The notes under the pieces: generated by a model
Seen by the model: only the letters and a program-made list of their open reading frames with translations
The model's database searches: none
What the model was told of the DNA's origin: nothing
Assembly: GCF_026914265.1 (NCBI RefSeq)
Contig: NC_069129.1
Coordinates: 17,221,945-17,285,944 of the forward strand
DNA from: Mya arenaria
Taxonomy: Eukaryota; Mollusca; Bivalvia; Myida; Myidae
Reading direction: 5' to 3'
DNA length: 64,000 bases
Position numbers and translations under genes: made by a program
Part shown: in pieces, positions 53,401-62,897 of the stretch
Position numbering within the stretch: the stretch's first letter is position 1
Layout: each line of letters starts with the position of its first letter

Positions 53401-55539
53401 AGAGTCAACCAAAAAACACAAACACAGACACAGAGACAAACATAAACACAAGAAAGAGAAAAAGGTAGATTGGTAATAGTCTATGGTGAAGATGGTATTA
53501 AATGCGTTTCTAGAAAACTGGTGAAAAGTCATTAAATGAAGTGATAATTTTAAGTGTTCTGTAACTGCTGAAAGTGGTTATTAATTGATGATTGTTATGT
53601 GGAGTAACGGGCATGTGTGAGCATGTACATAAAAATGTAATAATTCTGTTTTCTGCTATCGTTATGAAAAAGATTGTTTGAAGAATTGAAATCTTTCTTG
53701 AAAGGTTAAGAATTTTTAAAATAACCACTCAAGTGTGAGAATATTTCATGACTGTCCTTAAAATTAAGGCTTAATTTTTGAAACATCACTCATCCTGTTG
53801 GTATTGGGTAAAAAGAAAATCTATAAGCAATTCCTTCATTCCAATTCTACTTTTTATTCACAACAAAAGGGGTATATACTTTATATCACTGTTCGTCATC
53901 ACTAAAGGGACTAAAAACCATGTCTAAAAACATATAGTAGTATATATTGCAGTTTTCTAGAGACAAACAAACAGTCAACTGACCACCTATAAACAACATT
54001 ATGTAACTGTTAATAACGGTTTACAGTTTAAACTGTTCTGTTTGTAACTGTTAGGTAAAGAGAAATTTTACAAAAATAATTGCTGCTTGACACACGAAAT
54101 CAAAACTATTTACTATTCTACTAAGACTGTCACAAACATTCACAGAAAGTTAACAAGAAGTAATGTAACAGTGTGATACTTAACGACATCTAATATTGGC
54201 TGTTGTAAACCTGAAACAACGTGTTGTAAGGCATAGGAACAGAACTACATGTATGTACATGTATTGGGATGTAATGATTTAACAGTCCTTGATATATGCC
54301 GGATCCTTTTTTGGACTTCTTGTCTCTATCGGTTGTTACAAGAATGGCCCCAATTTCTCGAAACTTCCCTTGTAACAGCATTAAGCTAAGCTCACTATTT
54401 TTGTCTTTCAATCATTTACGTAATATTAACTTCTTTAAGTGTTTTTATGCTTTAGATAGAAATTATCATTATGATGATCACACTAAACCTTTTTTATAAA
54501 TCAAATTCCAATTTAAAAATGTACTTTGCCTTATTGAATTAAGCTACTTAAGCCTGTTAAGCTAAAATAACCACTCAAGTGTGAGAATATTTCATGACTG
54601 TCCTTAAAATTTGGCCTTTATTTTTGAAGACAAGTTTTAATTACAAAGGATTTCTAAAACCTACAATGTATTTTCCAGGAGAAGCGAAAGAAAAGTAAGC
54701 ACAAGAAGAAAGGCCGCAAAAAGGAGAAACGTTCCAGACATATCAATGAAAGTTCTGACTCTTCTGAACGGGAGGAGAGCAGTGACGAGGATGATAGGGA
54801 AACAGACAAGGAAATAATCAATAGGTACAATTATAAGTTTTAATACTTGATAGTGAATGGTTTAAGACATTCCGCAGACCAGTGACATTAGTTTCACAAA
54901 GATTGTACATCTGATTTCAATCTCTTGGGATAGATATATACCAGTATATATAGAGAGAGAGATTTAATGTTGCAAATGCAGTGGTTGAAATTTAATACTA
55001 TTACAGTACAAGCCCTGCACAGGTAAATTGCTTTCCGGCTTGGGTCAAATTCTGGATTGCATAAAGTATTGGTTTTTGCACTTATATACGGTAATAATTC
55101 AGGCTTGATCATTCAGAAGTCTAATTTGATGACTGTCTAATGTATGTTATGATAAACAAAATAGAGCTGTCACTTTGAAATATTAAAATATAGTTATTTG
55201 GTATTTTTGAAATATTAAAATACAGTTATTTGGTAGTTTTTAATTATTAAAATACAGTTATTTGGTAGTTTTTAATTATTAAAATACAGTTATTTGGTAT
55301 TTTTGAATTATTAAAATACAGTTATTTGGTATTTTTGAAATATTGAAATACAGTTATTTGCTATTTTTGAAATATTAAAATACAGTTATTATTAAGTATT
55401 TTTGAAATATTAAAATACAGTTATTATTAAGTATTTTTGAAATATTAAAATACAGTTATTTAATATGTTTCTGGTTTTGTCTTATAGGCTGAAGTCATTG
55501 AAATCAGCACAGAGACAGAGGGCGGTAGACTTCATGTAA
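32444..55539 (+). CDS. GPATCH1: G-patch domain-containing protein 1, spliceosome-associated
   Basis: Nineteen coding exons: 32444-32519, 34261-34392, 36171-36262, 37457-37617, 37927-38015, 40370-40498, 42973-43109, 43535-43664, 43980-44100, 44601-44851, 45521-45832, 46639-46814, 48435-48562, 49206-49716, 50937-51093, 52509-52718, 53238-53464, 54679-54824, 55488-55539. Phases agree throughout; 3,237 nt, 1,078 residues (human about 931). Family landmarks: [19 protein letters not shown] in exon 2, FTPSTFVSS in exon 3, the short G-patch [15 protein letters not shown] in exon 5, [15 protein letters not shown] in exon 8, [11 protein letters not shown] in exon 9, [20 protein letters not shown] in exon 13, MDLFRAIF in exon 15, a Lys/His/Ser-rich tail in exons 17-18. 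G-patch proteins stimulate DEAH helicases; GPATCH1 is linked to DHX35 in late spliceosomes. The exon 1 donor (GTCTTA) is weak. Introns are full of transposons. AATAAA lies at 55686-55691. Confidence 0.95.
33535..34020 (-). mobile_element. tRNA-derived SINE-like cluster in GPATCH1 intron 1
   Basis: Two related minus-strand copies (about 33535-33650 and 33730-33835) show TTAGTTAGAGC-type A boxes and GTTTGAGCCCC-type B boxes. A third, plus-strand tRNA-like piece lies at about 33940-34015 (TGGTTAACTCAATTAGAG ... GATTCAAACCT). A (CA)n run (about 33871-33922) lies between. None folds as an intact tRNA gene. Confidence 0.5.
34964..35696. mobile_element. hAT-type non-autonomous element in GPATCH1 intron 2
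   Basis: 733 bp with ends TAGGGCTGT ... ACAGCCCTA and a perfect 8-bp target duplication GAAAGCAA (34956-34963 and 35697-35704). The subterminal regions contain GATCG/CGATTCG-rich motifs. No transposase is visible. An 8-bp duplication with short inverted ends is diagnostic of the hAT superfamily. Confidence 0.88.
38362..38440 (+). mobile_element. tRNA-derived SINE fragment in GPATCH1 intron 5
   Basis: GTGGTATAGGTGTTCGACTC is followed by a good B box, GTGGGTTCAATCCCC, and ACTTTCTC. A related fragment is at 58090-58180. It sits immediately before the hAT-like element at 38471. Confidence 0.5.
38471..40138. mobile_element. hAT-like element in GPATCH1 intron 5
   Basis: About 1.67 kb with ends (CA)GTGCTCCAGC and GCTGGAGCACTG, flanked by the direct repeat AATGGACA (38463-38470 and 40139-40146). 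The left terminal CA overlaps the target copy, as if one CA of CACA was lost. A hairpin at 39710-39782 lies inside. No open transposase frame is present. Confidence 0.78.
39710..39782. repeat. Nested perfect palindrome / hairpin
   Basis: The arms 39710-39743 and 39751-39782 are reverse complements apart from a two-base bulge, around the loop GTGAGAG. Each arm also contains the self-complementary block GGGAGAAGTNACTTCTCCC, so a cruciform within a hairpin is possible. More ACTTCTCC text lies just to the left (39664-39698). Confidence 0.85.
41047..42427. mobile_element. TA-target element nested in the hAT-like element
   Basis: About 1.38 kb including its own insert. Terminal inverted repeats are CCGTAAATGACTGGGTATAA and (complement of right end) CCGTAAATGACTGGGTATTA, flanked by TA on both sides (41045-41046, 42428-42429). 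The TA target is typical of the Tc1/mariner-like group. No transposase is seen. Confidence 0.8.
41390..42160. mobile_element. Second TA-target element nested inside the first
   Basis: 771 bp with ends CCGTAATTTACAAGAGTTCG and (complement of right end) CCGTAATTCACCTAAGAGTT, flanked by TA (41388-41389, 42161-42162). GGACACC/GGACACT blocks follow in both arms. Non-autonomous. Confidence 0.78.
42800..42865. repeat. (ATC)n trinucleotide run in GPATCH1 intron 6
   Basis: An imperfect run of ATCATC and TCATTATTGTC text about 110 bp before exon 7. It creates a fortuitous open stretch joined to exon 7; exon 7 itself starts after TGACAG at 42973. Confidence 0.8.
45848..46252. mobile_element. hAT-like element in GPATCH1 intron 11
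   Basis: 405 bp, ends TAGTGATGCTG ... CCAGCACTT, flanks TATAATAT and TATGATAT (7 of 8). It shares TGATTATAATCGA and CCGATTATCGACAG with the 40527-42668 element, so it is the same family. No coding capacity. Confidence 0.65.
46815..47680 (+). repeat. GPATCH1: Tandem array of the 3' end of GPATCH1 exon 12 with its splice donor
   Basis: After the true exon 12 donor (46815), the last ~100 bp of the exon plus ~40 bp of intron recur six times at 131-150-bp spacing. GTAAGTGGC-type donors are kept at 46959, 47109, 47248 and 47388, and GTAAGGGGC at 47519; the last copy has GC at 47656. Copies become more diverged downstream. Copy 2 still reads [14 protein letters not shown] with an in-frame stop, then [15 protein letters not shown], against the exon's [20 protein letters not shown]. 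Most copies contain stops or shifts. Confidence 0.88.
47726..48130 (+). repeat. Composite repeat with tRNA-like segment, full copy
   Basis: Starts TTAAAGGGACTGTACTCC and ends in a T-rich tail after a tRNA-like segment (about 48025-48095) with A box TAGCACAGTGG. It is the plus-strand sister of 1-692 and lacks the MITE found there. It lies in GPATCH1 intron 12, directly after the exon-12 array. Confidence 0.65.
48620..48990. repeat. Degenerate ~35-40-bp tandem repeat in GPATCH1 intron 13
   Basis: About nine diverged units share the text GAAATGAAGTAATTATG and TGTCATGCAT. Spacing drifts and no unit is perfect, so it is an old array. Confidence 0.6.
49943..50574 (-). repeat. Interspersed element with ~140-bp internal repeats (copy 2)
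   Basis: The reverse-complement counterpart of 20728-21387, very similar over the shared parts, in GPATCH1 intron 14. It contains a foreign piece (about 50383-50490) ending AAAACCCAACTCAACTCAAC, a tail-like motif seen again in part at 35905-35925. Confidence 0.75.
51120..52500. repeat. Bivalve-type repeat fragments filling GPATCH1 intron 15
   Basis: Text such as CTCTAAAATGAGGGCATATA, GGTAGGTTACCCATGACTAG, and again GGTAGGTTGCTCTTGACATT shows several diverged units of a dispersed repeat of about 400-500 bp. No coding signal. Confidence 0.45.
53783..54563. repeat. 780-bp dispersed repeat, copy 1, in GPATCH1 intron 17
   Basis: About 95% similar by eye to 58838-59618 in the same orientation. 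This copy is bracketed by a direct repeat of about 64 bp (53718-53782 and 54564-54628, starting AAAATAACCACTCAAGTG). Its 3' part holds CCCCAATTTCTCGAAACTTC and ends CTTAAGCCTGTTAAGC. Class unknown. Confidence 0.75.
55160..55465. repeat. Minisatellite, 32-35-bp unit, in the last GPATCH1 intron
   Basis: About nine units of ACAGTTATTTGGTATTTTTG / AAATATTAAAAT. Most are 32 bp; the last few are 35 bp because of an added TTA. The array ends about 20 bp before the final acceptor, at 55487. Confidence 0.9.
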
Positions 55540-57140
55540 ACAGATTCTCAAGCTGTTGGTCTTACACATTTGATGGACTTTTCCTTATCTAGTGCTGTTA
55601 ACTGTGATAATTTGTGTTTTCTCCTTGATGCATTACAGATTTAAAACAATTTTCATTACAACAGACAACTATACTTTTTAAGCGGAATAAAGAAATTGTT
55701 ATTAATAACAAAAATTGTCTTAAATGATGTCCAGTTGTTTAATGATTACATGTTTTTTATCACAGTTATTTTACACATAAATGTTACTGTGATACAGCGA
55801 TACAAACTACATGGTACTTCTCAAAGTTAGTGACAATTGTCACACTTAGATCATCATTAAAAATTGCTTTTTCTTCGAGAACCGCTATGGTTATGCATGC
55901 TCAGTTTCTTTATTCCATTAGTTTATTAAGATATATATATGATATTTAATTATGAAAAAAATAAAAATCCAATCTCCCATTAACTTCCAGGGAACTTGGT
56001 TGCCCTTTCACAGACGATAAACTGTCAATGTGAATGTATCTTCAGGAATAATCTGTGATTTAAAGTAGACTGTAACCAGGTCCTGGCTTAATCAGATAAA
56101 GGAAATTTTAACTTGATTGTTGATTCAGTTGTTCTATTTTCTTCATAAATGTTTAAAATTTATTTCCTTGATATTCCTTTTTTCTGGCGCTCTTGTAATA
56201 TTTAAGCCTAATCATTCATAAAAGGGTTAGGTTTACAAGTCACATTTTTAGCCCCGCAATTATTATTTTTTAATTTAAATTTCATCAAACTATATTTCTA
56301 ATACTTTATTAAAAATTGTTTTAGAACTTCACAGAGTTAAAAATGTGAATTTTTCCCCTTTTTCATGTATTTGATCAAATACAATGAGTTGCTCGATATT
56401 GTAACATAAAAAATATTAAAACCAAACACTTTGTGTATGTGTATACTAGGCAAAATATGAATGTTGAAGGATGCAGCCACTCTGGAAAAAAGGAAAATAT
56501 TAAATGCTCAAATAAAAATAAAAAGCCATCTTATCTGTTACTTATTTTTTTCAAATATTTCTCAACTGAGAAAGAGAAAACAAACATATGTGTTTAAAAT
56601 GTCACATTTATGGCTTTTTAATTTTATGGAAAATTTGCCAGGCCAAAAATGAGCCTTCACATTACTTACCCCTTCTGACAGTGCAAAAGCAGTGTGAATA
56701 AAAATGTTTTAGGAGCAGAAAACTTGACTGAAATATTGATGATTAAAAAAATCGTACCTTTCATTTAATATTTACATGTGTGTGTGAAGGGACAACTATA
56801 AACCAGTAAATCTATCAGTACAATTATAAGCTTAAATGATCACAAATGAAATACTTATTTATTATTCATTGTATAATTGGCTGGTTGCTTTGTGTACTTT
56901 TATTATTCAATTAAACTATCACTATATATCTCCAGACGTTAGCATCAAAAGGAAATACGGTACCTGTTAATAACTTTAAACTTTGTAGTACAGTTACCAA
57001 CTTTAAAAAGTTAATAACATAGCATGTCTATCAGAGGCTGAAAATTGTTCAATAATGCAACACTTATGTGATCAGAGAGGTTATACATCTTGGAAGAATG
57101 TGTGAAAATCACTTACGGAAAAGGATGGTTGCATGTACAT
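55540..57140 (+). other. GPATCH1 3' UTR and AT-rich flank
   Basis: AATAAA at 55686-55691 is the likely polyadenylation signal. The rest to 57140 shows only AT-rich DNA with short incidental open frames. Confidence 0.5.
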
Positions 57141-57145
57141 TCAAA

Positions 57146-57595
57146 AAGACTAGACTCCAGATGATACATTAGCAAGAAAAAAAGAAGAAAATTGTCAAAA
57201 ACTAACTTAAAATTGATATTATTGTGTACACTGCATTGAATTTTACTATCTGATATATCACATCTCTTACAACACATGCATCTTTCACAGGTTTTGCCAA
57301 TTTTTCCAATTCAAAATTTACTGGGGTTGTCTACCATGTAAATCCCAGTTAGGTTAAAAATAGCATCAATATATTTATCTGTACTCATCAACAGATATGA
57401 TTTAAACTGTGAAACCATTATGTGCTTTATTTTTAAACGGAAAAACTCACCAACATGATAGTTGCGTTTATCATTTCAATTATGTAAAATGATATATTGT
57501 TTGCCTCCCATTAGCTCGCATTGACAATTCTAGGCTGGTTTTGAGGAAATACTGTATTTGCCGTTTTTTTGACCATCTGGTGTGTAGTCCCTTTA
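57146..57595. mobile_element. MITE-like element with GGGACTA-type ends
   Basis: The left end (AAAAGACTAGACTCCAGATG) and the complement of the right end (AAAGGGACTACACACCAGAT) form imperfect inverted repeats. The interior (GAAGAAAATTGTCAAAAACT) matches the start of the composite repeat at 47726, so the families are related. Age: old. Confidence 0.5.
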
Positions 57596-58837
57596 AATCT
57601 GACAGACTAGAGACTTTATGATCAGAAAAGTTGATACATCTAGACAAACCAATCTGTAATCAGAATTACACTATTCTTTTTAGAGGCATATTGGACCACC
57701 ATAGATTTGTATTTGAAAACAAAGATAGATGTTCTTTGAAACACTTGGTTATGTAGGGATCTATTTAGGATCGGTGTGACCTTGACCTTTCAGTTAGGGA
57801 CCAGCAAAACCTTCTGACCACATTATGGAGAACCATTGATTATAGAAAAATATATTTAAGGTTGAAAAAGGAAATACGTGCATGCAAGCAGCATTGTACA
57901 AGATCAACCTGATGGAGTGTAACCTTGACCTTTGAACAACTTTCCATGGATTAAGGCATAACAGTATGTGTCACTAGGGTGATAATATCATTTTGTTCCA
58001 AGCTTTTTCAAATTCCTGATTAACTTGTAGCAGAACAGTCTCTAAGATATTTGGCTAAACAGTTTATCAATAAGTTATAGTAGAATAGGTGTGCGCATCT
58101 TATCTCAGAGGACATGGGTTTGATCCCTGCCACTAGAACTTTCTCAAAAAGGTCACAGTACTGGTTTCTGCCAAGGCCACAGACAAGTGTTTCATATAGT
58201 TCTTTAGCTGTCTTTACAAATGAGCCAAAATTAATAAGATTAGGCCAAGTCAGATGTATTCAGATTGCAAAGCCATTTTTGTCAAGCATCAAACAAGATC
58301 ATTGCTTACTGTTTTTTGCCCTTACAAATCAAGAAAATTATAACCAAAGCCTGGTTTTAGTTTCATGACTTCAATTTTTAGATATTGTTTGCTTTTAAAA
58401 TTGTTGTCGTGAATCACACATGTATGTCAATTAATGAGGGTGGCAGGCCATTTGTTTGATGTTCACCAAAAATGGCATCATGCAGTATTGCACTTGATTT
58501 TACAAAGATCCAAGGTATGTGATTTTACCTTTATTAAGTTAATTTTGGCAAAAATATCAAACACTATAACATGCTTCGAAATCTTGAAATGGTAAGTCTA
58601 TATGAAAGAATAGTACTGAAGCTGATGTCAAACTCTTCTCATTCAAGGGGCATTAATTATACAGATCAACATGTGTTTATTACGTCTCTGAAACATGTGC
58701 ACCAAGTTTTATTGCAATATTTTATAATGTATTTAGTAATAGCCTAGGTAAAAGTTTTGGCACGATTACGAAGCCATCAACAACAAGGCTTATACAATAC
58801 CGGGTCCCTTTGAAAAAACAGACTGCTAAACTATTAG
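57596..58837. repeat. Bivalve-type dispersed repeat fragments
   Basis: GTGACCTTGACCTTTCAG and AACCTTGACCTTTGAACAAC belong to a GACCTTGACCTTTGA-type repeat. A SINE fragment with GGGTTTGATCCCTGCC lies at about 58090-58180. No gene. Confidence 0.45.
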
Positions 58838-59618
58838 TAAACATCACTCACTCTGCTGATTTGGGTGAAAAGAAAATCTATAAGCAATACCTTCATTCAA
58901 ATTCTACTTTTTATTCACAACAAAAGGGGTATATAATTTATATCACTTTGACATCACTAAAGGGACTAAAAACCATGTCTAAAAACAAATAGTAGTAAAT
59001 ATTGCAGTTTTCTAGAGACAAACAAACAGTCAACTGACCACCTATAAACAACATTATGTAACTGTTAATAACGGTTTACCGGTTAAACTGTTCTGTTTGT
59101 AACTGTTAAGAAAAGAGAAATTTTATAAAAATAATTGCTGCTTGACACACGAAATCAAAACTATTAACTATTCTACTAAGACTGTCACAAACATTCACAG
59201 AAAGTTAACAAGAAGTAATGTAACAGTGTGATACTTAACGACATTTAATATTGGCTGTTGTAAACCTGAAACAACGTGTTGTAAGGCATAGGAACAGAAC
59301 TACATGCATGTACATGTATTGGGATGTAATGATTTAACAGTCCTCGATATATGGCGGATCCTTTTACAGACTTCTTGTCTCAATCGGTTGTTATAAGAAT
59401 GGCACCAATTTCTCGAAAGTTCCCATATAACATGATTAAGCTAAGATCACTATTTTTGTCTTTCAACAATTTGCGTAATATTTACTTCTTTAAGTGTTTT
59501 TATGCTTTAGATGGAGATTATCATTATGATAATCACAATAAACCTTTTTTATTAATTAAATTCCAATTTAAGAATATTCTTTGCTGAATTGAAATAAGCT
59601 ACTTAAGCCTGTTAAGCT
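58838..59618. repeat. 780-bp dispersed repeat, copy 2
   Basis: Matches 53783-54563 but lacks the 64-bp flanking direct repeat. Immediately after its end, AGAAGTTTCGAGAAATTGGG is an inverted copy of the repeat's own internal CCCCAATTTCTCGAAA block, so its right side has a foldback. Confidence 0.75.
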
Positions 59619-59639
59619 TCAGAAGTTTCGAGAAATTGG

Positions 59640-59834
59640 GGCCATGTGTATTTTCAGAACTTGGACAAGCTCAGCATATTTAGAGCATTGAGGAATGTGA
59701 TGTGATGATTGCCAAATATCTCTATGACAACTTCGATTTGCTCTTAACAGTTCTGTACCAATGAACAAGTCTCGTAATAATCGTGTCTTAACCAATCGCA
59801 GAAGATCATTCTGTTCACTATCCTCACACAACAT
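59640..59834 (-). other. Unrecognised open stretch of about 65 codons
   Basis: Starts M-L-C-E-D-S-E-Q-N-D-L-L-R and continues FIGTELLRANRSCHRDIWQS before running into the edge of the 780-bp repeat, where it stops. The composition looks protein-like (balanced charged residues, Cys and Trp), unlike neighbouring incidental frames. I do not recognise a family and see no partner exon. It could be a dead exon captured by the repeat. Confidence 0.2.
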
Positions 59835-61042
59835 CCGATGTAGTTCTTATTGCATAGTTTTGTAACTGAGAGAAAAACAAGATATCTTGAGCAGTACTGC
59901 ATTTGGCATCTGCATGAAATTAAGTTCTTGATTAAGTAAACACCAGTATTTCAAGTTGTATTTATTTTTCAAGATCTTACTTAGTCATAAAGTTAAAATG
60001 TTAACAGTGTTCTTTAATTTGATTGGATGGTTTAATTATTCAATACTGGTTATTGTGGGAAACTGGACTAAAACAAGACTGGAAACATAGACACAGTGTT
60101 CACAAACTAAAATCTACATCAAGGCACCTGTGACGCATAAAGTCACTGGCTGGTTGGGTTTGTAACAAAACATTCATTTAACAATCAGATGAAGTTGAGA
60201 TGACATGAAATGGAGATTTTAAAATGTTGTCAAAATTAATAATATCATAATATATCACTTTCTGATAGACATTAATGTTATTATTACATATATAATATGA
60301 TCATTTGAATTTCTTTGATTGTAATACAAATACTTTAAGTGCACACAAAAACCATGGGAAAATCTTTGAATGGTTGGAAAGTAATTAAGTTTCAGATACA
60401 TACAGCATCATAACTTCACCTGATAAATGAATTAACAACAATTGTGAGATATCCAACACAGAATCATTTGCACATGACAAATTCATTTGTTTTGTGTTAC
60501 AGTTAATATGAATAAATAATGAAATCTTACACCATGCAAATATTGTGACAACATTTTGATCAATACACATAAAACATGATACATGAATGAATGACCAACC
60601 CACTCTTTTAACAAAAAATAAATATTAGTATAAATAAACTCTTAATTCATTTTGTGACGGTGTTAATTAAATATTCCCTGGTTGAATAACAAACTTGAGG
60701 AATGAACATGTATACACACACACTATTTCATTAACATATATATATACATGACTTCCATAACAATCTTATTTGCACTAAATCTAAAGTTTTATTACAATAA
60801 TTTTCCCGCATTTTCCATTTTAGCTGTTTTCTCAATTACAAATTGGGTCTTTCATCGAAGGTGCTCAAGAACTTGTTGAAATTTTTCCAGCCACACAGTA
60901 TAAAATGTAGCAGCTACACGCATTACTGAGAAAACCACACACAAAGTATGTGAGAAACGGTTGGACCACTAAAGATGATATCACACTGTAGATATTTGGT
61001 TGCCATGACAATGACATGACCTGGTTTCCATGATTACGACTT
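59835..61042. other. Intergenic DNA and presumed HSBP1 3' UTR
   Basis: AT-rich with no recognisable coding sequence. The part nearest 61042 should be the 3' UTR of the minus-strand HSBP1 gene; AATAAA-type hexamers on the minus strand occur, for example near 60790. Confidence 0.4.
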
Positions 61043-62897
61043 TTACGCCCGGTCGTCAACGCCAGCCTGAGTCATAAGGTCAGCGATATTCTTCTCAAGG
61101 TCGTCGATTCTGTTTCCCATTTCATCTAGTGACCAAGGTTAAGGAAAAAGTTCTAGGAGAATGCTTTAAGAATACAAGTATCTACATGTGTTTCCGGTAT
61201 GGATAGAAAAATCTGACAAGAGGACATGTGTGTAAGCCAGTAATGAGGCTTGCTGTGTTACCGGCCATGCAACATGCTCAAGGGTTGGATTTTTCTATTC
61301 AAACCGGAAAGACATGATCGATATTTTTCTTGCATAACTAAAATTACCAATTTGTGGAAAAATTGACTTAGAAATCACATTTTTGAACATTTCACCAAAA
61401 AGTGAACAACGTCATAGAGCGCAGTAATTTTAAATCACTTTTGACGTCAAATAGTTCCTCTTAAAATCATTTATTTTCAATTTTAATTAAAAGTATTGCA
61501 TACTTATTTGATTGCGCTTTATTGAAATGGCATAATATACTTTTATAAACCATACAATAAAAGAGATAAGAAGTGGCGCGTTGTTGTGCTTGACTCATCT
61601 TACATGATGGTGTGAGACGGGTTTTCCAGCACTGGTCACATGACCAGAAACACATGTTAGGTATGCAAAAATATCAATAACTACCATACAAATCAGAAAA
61701 TCAAACTTAAAGGCACATGTAAAAATGTAAAGGGGTTTGTATTGTTTATTGCATCATTTTCTAAATTGCACACCTAACTGTATTTGCCTGAATAAAATAT
61801 TGACATGTGAAGTCAGTAGCAAACATTACAAATGCCATAATCTTTGTTTATAACTGATAGCAGTAATGTTGCACATTGCATAATCCTCTTGGTAGTACAT
61901 TGTAATCAAGTTGAGCCAATACACTCATTGAATTATCAGGTTTCAATAAAGCAAATGATCAATACTGAAATACTGTTTGCAATAAACTTCAATACACTCT
62001 GTGAAGTGCCAATATAGAGTAAACCACTGGTTATTAAATCAGAGTGACCTTTCAACGCTTGCAACAGTTTTATTGTGAATACTTAATGAAACAGGGCTGG
62101 GAAAATTGGAAATATTGATAAAATCGCTGGAAAGCATTACCTTGTAATAAATAAAACAACTTGATCATAAGAAAGAGCCCATGATTGTTTTGTATCTCCA
62201 TATTTTATAACAGAAAAATTGAAATGTTGATTATAAGGAAGACATTGCCTTCAATAAATTACATAGAAAAACATATAGATTAAGCCATATTTGACCAATT
62301 TAGCTCAAGCAAATCCTCATTTTGTTCAGAACTCTTCATCATTGTAATGTAAAGAGTGGCAGATTTACCTTTATACACAATGATGTGCAAGTAAATACAT
62401 TATAAAAACTGTATAACACAAGCAAATAGTAAGCTGACCTCAATGAATTATTTTTTTAAAAGATCTCTTTTTCTTTAAACTGAAGCCTTTGTAAGGATAA
62501 TTATATGAACATATAAAAATCTTGGTTTGTTGCATACGAAAGTTTTTGCATATTCTAGATTGTGCTTATATTTTACTGTGAGTTACTGTAATTTACGTGT
62601 TCAAAAATACTGTTCAAAATTATCATTGAAAATAGATCAATAAGCTGAAATTCTTACATTTCTGCTTTGTAAAAACAAAAGCGGTGCTTAGCAAACCCAA
62701 TTGGCGCAAGCCCTGTTACCAGTACATGTACCTACAATTTGGATTTCTATAAGTTGCAGGCTAATGGGACCATTTAGCCTTCTTAAATCTTTTCTTATTT
62801 GTTTCCCCAGAAAACTTATATAAAGGATATTCCTTGTGATGATCTGGTCAGACATGTTCTGGAACTTGTCCTGCATCTGTTGAAGCAGGTTCTGAAC
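61043..62897 (-). CDS. HSBP1: Heat shock factor-binding protein 1, last two coding exons (partial)
   Basis: Minus-strand exons 62897-62831 and 61128-61043. The first encodes [20 protein letters not shown] then TR; the second completes an Ile codon and gives [20 protein letters not shown] then AGVDDRA and a stop. This matches human HSBP1 ([20 protein letters not shown]...[20 protein letters not shown]) almost residue for residue, with a shorter C-terminus. The protein is a small trimeric coiled coil with hydrophobic heptads that binds the HSF1 trimer and dampens the heat-shock response. The intron between these exons is AT-AC, U12-type. The start-codon exon (about 20 residues) is not visible and should lie beyond 64000. 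No frame damage is seen. Confidence 0.93.
61129..62830 (-). other. HSBP1: U12-type AT-AC intron of HSBP1
   Basis: The minus-strand 5' splice site is ATATCCTTT (62830-62822), which equals the U12 AT-AC donor consensus. The branch site TTCCTTAAC (61146-61138) equals the U12 branch consensus, with its adenosine about 10 nt from the AC terminus (61130-61129). Using these sites gives ...ATC ACA AGG A|TA GAT GAA ATG..., exactly the conserved protein frame. No GT-AG pair nearby would give that frame without adding or losing residues. Confidence 0.9.
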
